Shown: one piece after another, positions 7,926 to 16,070 of the stretch
Layout of the letters: the number at the start of each line of letters is the position of its first letter
Position numbering within the stretch: the stretch's first letter is position 1
Origin: JAGPKI01 sp052034135
GTDB taxonomy: Bacteria > Caldisericota > Caldisericia > UBA6126 > JAGPKI01
NCBI GenBank assembly: GCA_052034135.1
Contig: JBPOJC010000066.1
Coordinates: 1-32,443, forward strand
Length of the DNA: 32,443 nt
Reading direction: 5' to 3'
The notes under the pieces: generated by a model
Seen by the model: the letters and a program-made list of their open reading frames with translations, nothing else
Told to the model about the DNA's origin: nothing
The model's database searches: none
Program-made: the position numbers and the translations under genes

Positions 7926-10658
7926 TTAACCATAATAACTGATTAATATTTTTTGTTCCTCTTTTATATAGGTTACATTTGCTCCTAAGTTTTCTGCTAC
8001 AAAACGCAATGGTATAAACGTTCTTCCCTTAACAATTAATGGTGGTGAATCCAATTTGACTTCTTTTCCATTTACTACTGCTCGATTTGAACCTACAGTT
8101 AGAATAATCTTTGTTTGTCCAAGTTCAAAAGTAATTGTTTTTACTGCTCCAGTTTTCTGATCTTCCGTATAGGTTATTTTGGCTCCAATAATTTCAAAAA
8201 ACCTTAGAGGGAGATAAGATCTTCCATTTGAGATAAAAGGAGGATCCACTGATACTTCTTCTTCGTTAACTATGGCTTTGCTCGAGTTTATTTTAAGAGT
8301 TATAGAGTATCCAAGCCATATTTCTAAATTCTTTTCATCAGTATTACCAGCTATATCTTCTGCTAATACTTTAAATTGATTTTTCCCGCGGTTTAATTTT
8401 AAGTTATAATTAAACGAGCCATCTTTCCCTGAAAATTCAATTCCTTTATTATTTATCGTAAGAACCTGATCAATTAATGAAAGCTCCGAGCCATAATAAA
8501 TAGTTTTTGGCAGGACTATAGATCCTTCAATCTTATAATTGTCACTCATTGTAGTTACTTTTGATTTCTCAGGTTTCTTGATTTTTATCTGTGGCTTTAT
8601 TGTGTCAACCCATACCTCTAATACATTATAATCTCCTGTAGTCGGTAGATCGCTTTGTGAAAAGAACGATATCTTTGCTTTATATTGTCCACCATCAAAA
8701 TAAATAGGTTCAGTATATGGAATAAAAGTATTTAAATAGAAAAATATTCTTGCATCTGGATCATGGGTTTCAAATGTTAAAACTGGTGGTGATATATACC
8801 AACTCTCCTTGCCAATTTTACCATCTTTTATTACTGGTTTTATTTCATAAATGACTCTTTTTGGAAAGATATAAAATTCTTCCGAAGGAACCTCCTCTTC
8901 TTTGGAAGTTGAAAGGAAGATTCTATAGTATTTGTCAGATTCTATTGGATTTTTAAACCCCGCTTCAGAACCTATGTTTATGCTAATGGAACTATCAGGT
9001 TTAATCTCTCGGTTTAATTTAATCTCAAGTTTTGAACCAATAACATTAATTAGTTCTGGATGCAGGATACCCTTAAACTCTGTTGAACTTAACCCTACAA
9101 TTAAAGGATTTATTTTTTGTGGAATATAAGTGCTTTCTGGAAATCTTATAAATATTGAATCATCAGGATTTAAGCCTTTTTCTGGTCCAAGAGTAAAATT
9201 AATAGAATAGCCAGTTACTGAGTCGGCTTCTTGTGAATTAAAGCCAATTGTATTTATCTTAAATTTTCTCTCCTCAATTTGAACTTCTCTTGTGTATTTC
9301 CAATTTTGTCCTTCGCCTATTTTATAGCCAAGCTTGATTTCTTGAGGACTTTCTGGATTTACAAAATACTGAACACAGACCTTTAGGGTGGATTTAAAAG
9401 AAGAATTGAATGATATAGACTCCTTTGGATAAACTGTAATAACATTGTTATTAATTTTATAGTTAGAATGTATTAATTTTTCTTGAGAATATCGTATAAA
9501 ACGAAAATAAACACTAAATGAACGAGAAATTTTTAGAGACTCTGGAATAAGCAAATACATCGGATTTTCTGGGCTAATTATTTCATTATCTTCTAAAAAG
9601 GTCGTAAAGATATATTGAGCCTCTTTTGATATAGTCTGCGGATAAATATTTAGTGGAGCATCCCCGTTACGTATAAAAAATGTTTTTGTTTTTATAAAAG
9701 GCGTTTCCAAATAAAGTTTCTTTCGTGATACCTGAATAATTAAATTTTTCTCACCAGGAAGAATTGTATTTCTAATTCCAAAACTTTGAGGTATTTCTAT
9801 TAAAACATCAGTTCCGCTCTCTAAATTCACTGGAGTGGTTATAACTAAATTATTATTTGAAGATACATAGTAGTTAGCTACTTTACCATTTAACTTAATA
9901 GATCCTCTGGTTAGAGAAAATGAAGAAAAAGAGGAAATTGTTTTCGATGGCAACTCAATACCATAAGGGAAAATTATTGTTATGAGATCAAGATCTTTTG
10001 TAAGACCAATTTGAGACTCTAACTTAAATCTTATTTTATATGAAGCAACCGCACCAAATTCGGAAGGCTCAACCTCTACTTCTGGATATCCATTGGGACC
10101 AGATAATTCAGATTCTACGATATTATATGGAAGAGATTCTTTTACCCCAGGTTCAGCCGATGTAGATATTTTTAGCGTGTACGCCCCCGGTTTAGAAGGA
10201 TTTTTAATTCCTGTATACTTACTAAAAAAGATGTAAGTGTAATTATTTGGATAAAGAGGATTATTTAAATAAATTTTTATTGAGCGTTCCTTGTAATTTA
10301 TTTCAGGTAGACCAGAATCTTTAGAACACTTTACAGGAGGCATACCAACGGAAATTGTTCTTGCGAAATTTTGCCATACATCAACTTCATATTCCTCGCC
10401 GCTATCGCCTCTTTCCGTCCTCGGTATTATTACAGGTAGTGTTGTATCGTAGGGGAATATAACTTTTATCCATCCACCAGTTTCTATCGACTGTTTTAAC
10501 AGGAATTTTATAATATATTCGCTCTCTTTATTTATTAGGTTTGTAGTTACAATTACTGTTACAGGTTCATTATTTGAATAAGTCTCTGGAAGAACTGGAA
10601 AATTCATGAGTAAGAGTGAAATTAGAATTAAGAGACAAATTATTTTACTTTGTTTCAT
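7926..10658 (-). CDS. Secreted modular surface protein with paired stalk domains
   Basis: 910 aa with an N-terminal signal peptide (about 1-25). Residues about 31-598 are four tandem beta-sandwich modules. Each has a strand such as IKVIFPYDTTLP or IFIRFPESTYIP and ends in an N-P-x-x-P-x-x-Y-like turn (N153, N297, N434, N570; spacing 136-144). Two Ig-like domains follow (about 600-690 and 695-785). The C-terminal 120 residues are two copper-amine-oxidase-N-like (PF07833-type) units: SNGRSYLPLRFFEIIGA and VKGRTFIPLRFVAENLGA. Such stalk domains are non-catalytic modules of secreted proteins in low-GC thermophiles. The architecture matches the proteins at 17851-21318 and 21335-22942. It has its own promoter (10699-10727) and ribosome site (AAAAGGAG). 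It is probably a structural or surface-layer protein; its exact role is unknown. Confidence 0.85.
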   Translation of the reverse strand: MKQSKIICLLILISLLLMNFPVLPETYSNNEPVTVIVTTNLINKESEYIIKFLLKQSIETGGWIKVIFPYDTTLPVIIPRTERGDSGEEYEVDVWQNFARTISVGMPPVKCSKDSGLPEINYKERSIKIYLNNPLYPNNYTYIFFSKYTGIKNPSKPGAYTLKISTSAEPGVKESLPYNIVESELSGPNGYPEVEVEPSEFGAVASYKIRFKLESQIGLTKDLDLITIIFPYGIELPSKTISSFSSFSLTRGSIKLNGKVANYYVSSNNNLVITTPVNLESGTDVLIEIPQSFGIRNTILPGEKNLIIQVSRKKLYLETPFIKTKTFFIRNGDAPLNIYPQTISKEAQYIFTTFLEDNEIISPENPMYLLIPESLKISRSFSVYFRFIRYSQEKLIHSNYKINNNVITVYPKESISFNSSFKSTLKVCVQYFVNPESPQEIKLGYKIGEGQNWKYTREVQIEERKFKINTIGFNSQEADSVTGYSINFTLGPEKGLNPDDSIFIRFPESTYIPQKINPLIVGLSSTEFKGILHPELINVIGSKLEIKLNREIKPDSSISINIGSEAGFKNPIESDKYYRIFLSTSKEEEVPSEEFYIFPKRVIYEIKPVIKDGKIGKESWYISPPVLTFETHDPDARIFFYLNTFIPYTEPIYFDGGQYKAKISFFSQSDLPTTGDYNVLEVWVDTIKPQIKIKKPEKSKVTTMSDNYKIEGSIVLPKTIYYGSELSLIDQVLTINNKGIEFSGKDGSFNYNLKLNRGKNQFKVLAEDIAGNTDEKNLEIWLGYSITLKINSSKAIVNEEEVSVDPPFISNGRSYLPLRFFEIIGAKITYTEDQKTGAVKTITFELGQTKIILTVGSNRAVVNGKEVKLDSPPLIVKGRTFIPLRFVAENLGANVTYIKEEQKILISYYG

Positions 10659-10698
10659 CTTAGATACTCCTTTTCACTTTTTTATATGTTCTAAGATA

Positions 10699-10727
10699 AA
10701 TATACATTTTGTAAGACTAAGGTTCAA
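10699..10727 (-). promoter_or_regulatory. Promoter for the 910-aa surface protein
   Basis: On the minus strand TTGAAC (10727-10722), a 17-nt spacer and TATATT (10704-10699) lie about 40 nt before ATG 10658. Confidence 0.5.
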
Positions 10728-10802
10728 CTTATTGGAATATTATTAAAGCTCTGTTTTTTAGTTGCTAAAAACTTTATTATAATAGGAGATGAAATTAATG
10801 TT

Positions 10803-10824
10803 TTTCTATTAATAGAAATATAAT
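10803..10824 (+). promoter_or_regulatory. 16-bp palindrome abutting a -10 element upstream of the sppA operon
   Basis: TTTCTATTAATAGAAA (10803-10818) is a perfect palindrome and is directly followed by TATAAT (10819-10824). A second TATAAT lies at 10778-10783. Neither has a convincing -35 element. The palindrome sits where a repressor would block the promoter. The gene's ribosome site AAGGAGGGGG is at 10841-10850. Confidence 0.4.
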
Positions 10825-10860
10825 TTTAAAAGCATCTTTAAAGGAGGGGGTTTACATACT

Positions 10861-11784
10861 ATGAAAAGAAACAAAATTGGCGGGATAATCTTCATTATCT
10901 TTATCGTCGTTGTTATTGCTGCTTCTATCATTCAGAGCAATAGAGGTAAAGTTAGTGTAGAAGAAGAGGTGATAACCGGGAAGGGGAATAATATTTCTCT
11001 AATTGAATTAGACGGAACAATTGCTGGAAGTAGTGGCTTAACTGGGGATGGAATAATTTCTCCGAAAGATGTTGAATCACTTCTTAACGAGGCAAAAAAA
11101 GATTCATCAGCAGCTCTTATTATTTCAATTAATAGCCCTGGAGGGAGTGTTGAGCCCACTCAGGAGATTTATAATTCAATAGAGCGATTCAAAGAGAAGA
11201 GTGGCAAAAAGGTATATGTCTGGATGAGGGAAGTTGCAGCTTCTGGTGGATATTATTTATCGTGTAGCGCTGATAAAATTGTAGCTATGCCCACTACGCT
11301 TACTGGAAGCATTGGAGTAATAATGAATCTTGTTAACTCTGAAGAATTACTAAAAAAGATTGGAGTATCAATCTATACAATAAAGAGTGGTGAATATAAA
11401 GATATGGGTTCCATTTCCCGCCCTTTAACAAATGAAGAGAGGGCAATATTTCAAAACATAATCGATGAATCATATGACCAGTTTCTTAAAGTGGTTTCCA
11501 AAGGCAGAAATATACCTTTAGATAAACTTAAAGATCTTGCACAGGGACAGATATTCACTGGAATCAAAGCAAAGGAAGTAGGGCTAATAGATGAAGTTGG
11601 AGATTTAGAAGACACAATTGCACTTGTTAAAAAGGACTTAAATATTAAGGGCGAACCAAAAATTATTACTCACAAAAAAAGAAGATCTTTCTTTTCTCTC
11701 TTAGGAAATGTTATTCCTTATACTCAGTTTGATTTACTTAAATCACTAAAACCCCTAACAGTTGAATATTTGATGGTTCCTTAA
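10861..11784 (+). CDS. sppA: Signal peptide peptidase SppA-type serine protease (S49)
   Basis: 307 aa. A membrane anchor spans residues about 7-24, with the protease domain outside. The S49 signatures are intact: NSPGGSV (91-97), the nucleophile S128 in VAASGGYYLS and the general base K180 in SGEYKDMGS. The 52-residue Ser-Lys spacing equals that of Bacillus subtilis SppA as I recall it (S147/K199), so this is the short, single-domain Gram-positive-type enzyme. It degrades leftover signal peptides and other membrane-associated peptides. It is the first gene of a plus-strand run with Yip1 and ABC genes 41 nt downstream. A strong AAGGAGGGGG lies 10 nt before ATG. Confidence 0.92.
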   Translation: MKRNKIGGIIFIIFIVVVIAASIIQSNRGKVSVEEEVITGKGNNISLIELDGTIAGSSGLTGDGIISPKDVESLLNEAKKDSSAALIISINSPGGSVEPTQEIYNSIERFKEKSGKKVYVWMREVAASGGYYLSCSADKIVAMPTTLTGSIGVIMNLVNSEELLKKIGVSIYTIKSGEYKDMGSISRPLTNEERAIFQNIIDESYDQFLKVVSKGRNIPLDKLKDLAQGQIFTGIKAKEVGLIDEVGDLEDTIALVKKDLNIKGEPKIITHKKRRSFFSLLGNVIPYTQFDLLKSLKPLTVEYLMVP

Positions 11785-11825
11785 AATATATTTATAAAGC
11801 AAATTGTTTAGAAAGGTGGAGAATT

Positions 11826-12506
11826 ATGGAAACAATGTTTGAGCTTATGATGGCTACCATTACATCTCCAAGAGAAGCTTTTAGGAAAATAAGGGAGAAT
11901 CCAAAAATTTCTTCTGCTCTAATTTTTTTGCTTATTCTTGGGGTTTTATCGGCAGTTTCTTTTAGTTTTTCCTACTCGAATCTATTTTCAGGTATTTTAA
12001 GAACCGAACCTTCCATTGGTGCAGATGAATTTTATGGATTTTATACTGACTTTTTGAAAGTTTTTTTAAACTCTCCATTTACATTTGTTTTGATAATAAT
12101 TGGTGTCTATCTTTCAACATTCCTAATGTCCGCCCTTTATGATTTTATTGCCCAATTTGTATTAAAGAAATCAAACGGAATACCACTCTTTATAGCTTTT
12201 AGCTTCGCCCAAGTACCAACTTTAATCTCTCAAATTCTTATTTTAATATTATCTCTTCTTGGTAATTTCCAGCTTTCCCTCATTTTTTCTATAATCTTTG
12301 TAATCTGGGGAATTTATCTTTATGCTCTTGCAATCAGCGAGATTTATGAAACAAATATTGGCTCTGCTTTTGGAATCTTCTTTATACCTGTAGTAGTTGG
12401 TTTTATCATTTCAATAGTTTTATCAATTTTCCTTGTATTTCCACTAATGCAGATAATAGCAAAGATAGCACCAGAAATACCAGCATTTCCGTTTTTCTCT
12501 CCATGA
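11826..12506 (+). CDS. Yip1-family integral membrane protein
   Basis: 226 aa. The N-terminus MATITSPREAFRKIRENP is the typical amphipathic lead of bacterial Yip1/YIPF-domain proteins. It is followed by about five hydrophobic segments (residues about 30-52, 75-100, 115-140, 148-170, 180-210). Bacterial family members are membrane proteins of unknown biochemistry that often sit beside ABC exporters. Here the last codons overlap the start of the ABC ATPase by four bases (ATGA type), so the two are translationally coupled and Yip1 may assist that transporter (inference). A good GGTGGAG site precedes the start. Confidence 0.82.
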   Translation: METMFELMMATITSPREAFRKIRENPKISSALIFLLILGVLSAVSFSFSYSNLFSGILRTEPSIGADEFYGFYTDFLKVFLNSPFTFVLIIIGVYLSTFLMSALYDFIAQFVLKKSNGIPLFIAFSFAQVPTLISQILILILSLLGNFQLSLIFSIIFVIWGIYLYALAISEIYETNIGSAFGIFFIPVVVGFIISIVLSIFLVFPLMQIIAKIAPEIPAFPFFSP

Positions 12507-13261
12507 TAGAGACTAAAAACTTAACTAAATCTTATGGAGACCTTCTTGCAGTAAATAATTTAAATATAACTGTTAACTCTTCAGAGATTTATGGATTTTT
12601 GGGTCCTAATGGAGCAGGTAAAACAACAACGATAAAAATCCTTGTTAGCCTCTTAAAACCAAGTTCTGGAACTGCTTTGATTAATGGAATTGATGTAATA
12701 AAGGACCCTCTAAAAACAAAAACTTTAATTGGCTATATTCCTGATGAACCTTTAATTTATCCAAAGCTTACAGGAAGAGAATTTCTTTTATTTATTGCCG
12801 ATATTTTTGAGATTCCTTTTAATTTCGCAAAGGAAAAAATTGATGACCTCTTAGATTTATTTTCTCTTACAGAGAGAAGCAACACTTTAATTGAAACTTA
12901 TTCTCATGGAATGAAACAGAAACTTGTCTTTTCTGCAGCACTATTACACGATCCTGAAGTTTTAATTATGGATGAGCCAACAGTAGGGCTTGACCCACAA
13001 AGTGCAAAGTTAGTCAAAGATATTATGAGAGAGCTCGCAAACAAAGGTAAAACAATATTTATGTCTACCCATATCTTAGAAATTGCTGAAAAAATGTGCA
13101 GTAGAGTAGGAATAATAAACAAAGGGACCTTAATTGCCGAAGGAACAATAAATGACCTGCGAGAAAAAACTCATGATGAAGCAGGAGACTTAGAAAAATT
13201 GTTTATTGAACTCACCGGGGGAGAGGACTCAAAAGAACTTATTAAATCATTAAGTAATTGA
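12503..13261 (+). CDS. ABC transporter ATP-binding protein
   Basis: 252 aa with every motif of an active ABC ATPase: Walker A GPNGAGKTT (34-42), Q-loop region GYIPDEP with D in place of the usual Q, signature YSHGMKQ (133-139), Walker B VLIMDEPTVGLDP (153-165) and H-loop H190 in FMSTH. The signature has SHGMKQ where SGGQ is canonical, as is common in ABC-2 type exporters of the CcmA/NatA class. It pairs with the permease that follows. Its stop TGA lies six bases before the permease ATG. The substrate cannot be told from sequence. Confidence 0.93.
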   Translation: MIETKNLTKSYGDLLAVNNLNITVNSSEIYGFLGPNGAGKTTTIKILVSLLKPSSGTALINGIDVIKDPLKTKTLIGYIPDEPLIYPKLTGREFLLFIADIFEIPFNFAKEKIDDLLDLFSLTERSNTLIETYSHGMKQKLVFSAALLHDPEVLIMDEPTVGLDPQSAKLVKDIMRELANKGKTIFMSTHILEIAEKMCSRVGIINKGTLIAEGTINDLREKTHDEAGDLEKLFIELTGGEDSKELIKSLSN

Positions 13262-13266
13262 TAGGT

Positions 13267-14943
13267 ATGAAGAATATATATCAAATAGTAAAAGTAGACT
13301 TTCTAACAATTATTAACTCTTTGAGTAAGAATAAGAAAAGTGCTATATTAATTTTTACACTTCTCTGTATAGCAGGTGGAGTAATTTTTTATCTATTAGT
13401 CAAATTTGCTATTTTCCTTTTTGGCTCAATTGATTTAGTTATCTCTGTACCATTTTTAGGCGAGATCCCGCTTTTAATCATAGCTTTTATTCTATCTCTT
13501 GCATTTATCCTTCTTTTGCTTGAAAGCCTGTCTATTATTTTAGGGAAACTTTATCTATCTTCTGATACTCAGCTTCTTATGTCTCTTCCAATAAAGACTA
13601 ATAATATCTTTCTTGGTCGGTTAATCTCTACAATCTTACAAGAAGACATCTTCTTATACCTGCTTGTTTATCCATTCCTTGTTGGTTACGGGATTTCTAA
13701 TTCATTAAATATTTTATTTTATGTTGAATCTTTTCTTTTTATACTCTTCTTTCCTGTTTTGCCTTTATGCATTGCTGTATTTATTTTATTGCCTCTCACA
13801 AAATTAATCAGCGCCTCAAAGCTTAAAACAGTAATTTATGTAGTTCAAATTATATTCGCCTTTGGTATATATTTGCTCTCACAAATTTTTAATCCTGCCT
13901 ATGATATAGTTAAAATAGAAGATTTCTCTACAATTTTTGAGAAAGGATTTTCTTTTATTCGCTTTTTACCGGGTAATGTTGGAGTACATATTTTGTCCGC
14001 ATTTGAAAACAATCAAATAATTACGGCAAGTCTGATTTTTCTCCTGTACATACTTATTAACGTTCTTCTAGTATCAATTGCTACTATTTTTTCAGCTTTA
14101 TTCTATGGGGAGAGCTTGAGTAAATTAAGTACAGCACAAACTTCTAAAGTATATCTTCCAAAAGAGGAAAAAACTTCTAAAACTCTTAATTTCTTGCCTA
14201 AAAAGATAAGAGGAATGGTGAGTAAAGACTTTAAGATGCTATTACGTGATAGCAAAATTAATTTAAGCTTAATTATGTCTGTTGCCTACATTGTATTTTT
14301 TATGTTCTTCTTTGTATTTGTGCTTGGAAAGCAAATGCCAGATGAAAATATTCCAGTTTTAGGGTCACATTTTAATTTTAGAGATTTCATATATCCTTTT
14401 GTATTTCTTCTTTCAACATTTACCATCTCCAGTATTAGCTCATACATCTTTTACGGAGAGGCAAGAAATGTGTGGATACCCTTTACTTCTAAACTAAGTT
14501 TTAAAGAATTTCTTTATTCTAAGCTTATCATCTCACTTATCTTAACTGAATTGGTAAATGTTATTCTATTTTTAATTCTTGTTTTTATGTTTCGCCCAAG
14601 TGCCTCCTCTCTTATTTTTATTAGTATTATTGCTTTTATTGTTCCAATTCTTTTTGTTACAGCGAATATTTGTGTACCTGCAATGTTTCCAGTCTTTAAA
14701 GAAGCTGAAAACCCTAAAAAGCTGATCCCTTTAAAGGTATCCCTCATAACCACAATATCTTTTTTCGCTTTTATCTGTGGAGTAATAGGACTGCTATTTC
14801 TTAACATATTTCTTTTGAATTACTTAAACCTGACTCTATCAACTACAATAATAATTTTTTTAATTGTACTTATTACTGCAGTTATTTGCTTTCCATTACT
14901 TTTAGCTGCTGAAAAATCTTTAGAAAACTTTCAGATAGAGTAA
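13267..14943 (+). CDS. ABC exporter permease, large multi-span
   Basis: 558 aa from ATG 13267. An in-frame TTG at 13258 overlaps the previous stop and is a possible alternative; neither has a strong ribosome site, so coupling to the ATPase gene is likely. There are roughly twelve hydrophobic segments in two halves separated by a polar cytoplasmic stretch around residues 290-325 (KVYLPKEEKTSKTL, then a VSKDFKMLLRDSK motif). The N-terminal part has SSDTQLLMSLPIKTNNIFLGRL, typical of the 'putative ABC exporter' permeases (PF16949-like) that work with CcmA-type ATPases. Transport substrate unknown. The gene ends just before the repeat cluster at 14947. Confidence 0.85.
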   Translation: MKNIYQIVKVDFLTIINSLSKNKKSAILIFTLLCIAGGVIFYLLVKFAIFLFGSIDLVISVPFLGEIPLLIIAFILSLAFILLLLESLSIILGKLYLSSDTQLLMSLPIKTNNIFLGRLISTILQEDIFLYLLVYPFLVGYGISNSLNILFYVESFLFILFFPVLPLCIAVFILLPLTKLISASKLKTVIYVVQIIFAFGIYLLSQIFNPAYDIVKIEDFSTIFEKGFSFIRFLPGNVGVHILSAFENNQIITASLIFLLYILINVLLVSIATIFSALFYGESLSKLSTAQTSKVYLPKEEKTSKTLNFLPKKIRGMVSKDFKMLLRDSKINLSLIMSVAYIVFFMFFFVFVLGKQMPDENIPVLGSHFNFRDFIYPFVFLLSTFTISSISSYIFYGEARNVWIPFTSKLSFKEFLYSKLIISLILTELVNVILFLILVFMFRPSASSLIFISIIAFIVPILFVTANICVPAMFPVFKEAENPKKLIPLKVSLITTISFFAFICGVIGLLFLNIFLLNYLNLTLSTTIIIFLIVLITAVICFPLLLAAEKSLENFQIE

Positions 14944-14946
14944 AAT

Positions 14947-15082
14947 GATTCTTCGCTAACGCTCAGAATGACTGCGAGGTTGTAGGAGATTCCTTAAGGA
15001 CTTGTGCGATAATACCGCACTTCGGAATGACGAGTTGGTGTCTTCCTGAGGGAGCATCACCCACGCGACCGAAGGAACCTCT
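14947..15082. repeat. Dispersed repeat element, copy A (136 bp)
   Basis: Nearly identical to 15419-15558. It begins GATTCTTCGCTAACGCTCAG, has an internal GAGATTCCTT / AAGGAACCTC inverted pair with one mismatch, and ends in CCGAAGGAACCTCT. It starts four bases after the permease stop, so the long hairpin could end transcription of that operon. Confidence 0.75.
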
Positions 15083-15089
15083 GGTGTGT

Positions 15090-15114
15090 CATTCCGAGCG
15101 ATTGCGGGAATCCA
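15090..15114. repeat. Short CATTCC...GGAATCC hairpin repeat
   Basis: A unit starting CATTCCGAGCG and ending GCGGGAATCCA, related to the hairpin at 120-142 and to a diverged copy at 31701-31726. Confidence 0.6.
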
Positions 15115-15129
15115 TGATTAGAAATTGGT

Positions 15130-15162
15130 CTGGATCCCCGATAAATACATTCGGGGATGACA
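15130..15162. repeat. 33-bp palindromic repeat, second identical copy
   Basis: Identical base for base to 167-199 and 31856-31888. The arms are ATCCCCGA and TCGGGGAT with a 9-nt loop. A diverged relative lies at 15334-15366. Confidence 0.75.
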
Positions 15163-15199
15163 GTTTGTAGACTTTCGGAGACGACACAAGGACAAATGC

Positions 15200-15303
15200 G
15201 GAGATTCCTCAATACGTGTGCGAAAATACCGCACTTCGGAATGACGGTGGGTGGTTATCCTGAGGGAGCGTATTTTGCGACCGAAGGAATCTCTCCTCTT
15301 TTT
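15200..15303. repeat. Dispersed repeat element, inverted-repeat-bounded variant with T tract
   Basis: GAGATTCC (15201-15208) pairs with GGAATCTC (15286-15293), and a run of five T follows at 15299-15303. The inside carries the same CCGCACTTCGGAATGAC block as copies A and B. Possible intrinsic-terminator activity. Confidence 0.6.
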
Positions 15304-15418
15304 ATAGTACCTGTTAAAGTTGAAAAATGGCCCGGATACCCGATAAAAGATTTCGGGAATGACAGCGGCATACAGGAATGTCCGCCACTACGAGAATAAC
15401 GAAATGATTAAATGAGGA

Positions 15419-15558
15419 GATTCTTCGCTAACGCTCAGAATGACTGCGAGGTTGTAGGAGATTCCTTAAGGACTTGTGTGCGATAATACCGCACTTCGGC
15501 ATGACTGTTGGGTGTGTCGCCCTGAGGGAGCATCATCCAAGCGACCGAAGGAACCTCT
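15419..15558. repeat. Dispersed repeat element, copy B (140 bp)
   Basis: Matches copy A at 14947-15082 over nearly its whole length, with a 2-bp insertion (TGTG for TG) and a few substitutions. Together with the units between them it fills the 683-base gap between the ABC operon and the DUF1893 gene. I see no gene in that gap. Confidence 0.75.
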
Positions 15559-15626
15559 CGTATTTTGCATTTTTATTTTTAAACCCAATAAATACGAAAC
15601 ATCGAAACGTGGATAAAAAGATTTTC

Positions 15627-16055
15627 TTAAGAGAGAGAAAATAGTTTTTTGAAGATATTTAAAGCTTCTTCAGGGGATTCTACATCTGTCACAAGTTTTT
15701 CCATAGGGCAACTATCAGTTTTGTCTTTATTTAATATTTTAGGAACCAACTCACTATATTTTAGGTTTATTCCTCTGTTTGTAATTAAGTCTTTTGCCTT
15801 AATACTTATAGTGCCACCATAAACGAATGAAGGCTCTAAATTTAATATAAGAAGGGCTCCTGCCTTTCCAATAATTTTATCACCAATTATTAAATCTTTA
15901 TAATTTTTAGGCTCTTTACTTTGTTTAACTACAAATTCAGCAAGGGGCAATAACCCAGCTTTTAATGATGCAAAAATTCTCTCTCCGTTAAGATATGCAG
16001 AGACTGAAAAACCATTCTTTTCAATATCTTTAATTACACTTTCCTGAGAATTCAT
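15627..16055 (-). CDS. DUF1893 domain protein
   Basis: 142 aa, full length for the family. Conserved features are GDKIIGKAGALL (58-69), FVYGGTISIKAKDL (78-90) and ILNKDKTDSCPMEKLV (107-122) with C116. DUF1893 proteins occur mainly in anaerobic bacteria such as Clostridia and Thermotoga. I recall a deaminase-like fold for the Thermotoga member TM1506, but the usual zinc-binding His/Cys set is not evident here, so enzymatic activity is unproven. It is the last gene of the sigma-factor operon, 15 nt after the glycosyltransferase stop and without a clear ribosome site, which suggests coupling. Why it belongs with envelope genes is unclear. Confidence 0.8.
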   Translation of the reverse strand: MNSQESVIKDIEKNGFSVSAYLNGERIFASLKAGLLPLAEFVVKQSKEPKNYKDLIIGDKIIGKAGALLILNLEPSFVYGGTISIKAKDLITNRGINLKYSELVPKILNKDKTDSCPMEKLVTDVESPEEALNIFKKLFSLS

Positions 16056-16070
16056 AAATCTTTATTTTAA

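Noticed and set aside
10786..10812. Micro-ORF or leader peptide upstream of the SppA-type gene
   Set aside because: AGGAG is directly adjacent to the first ATG, and the second ATG gives only four codons; too short to support.
15157..15399. 80-codon open frame in the central repeat cluster
   Set aside because: Made entirely of dispersed repeat units; such frames are a recurrent annotation artefact.
14947..15560. Possible CRISPR array
   Set aside because: Repeats are of different kinds and irregularly spaced, units are palindromic and dispersed at three loci, and no cas gene is nearby.
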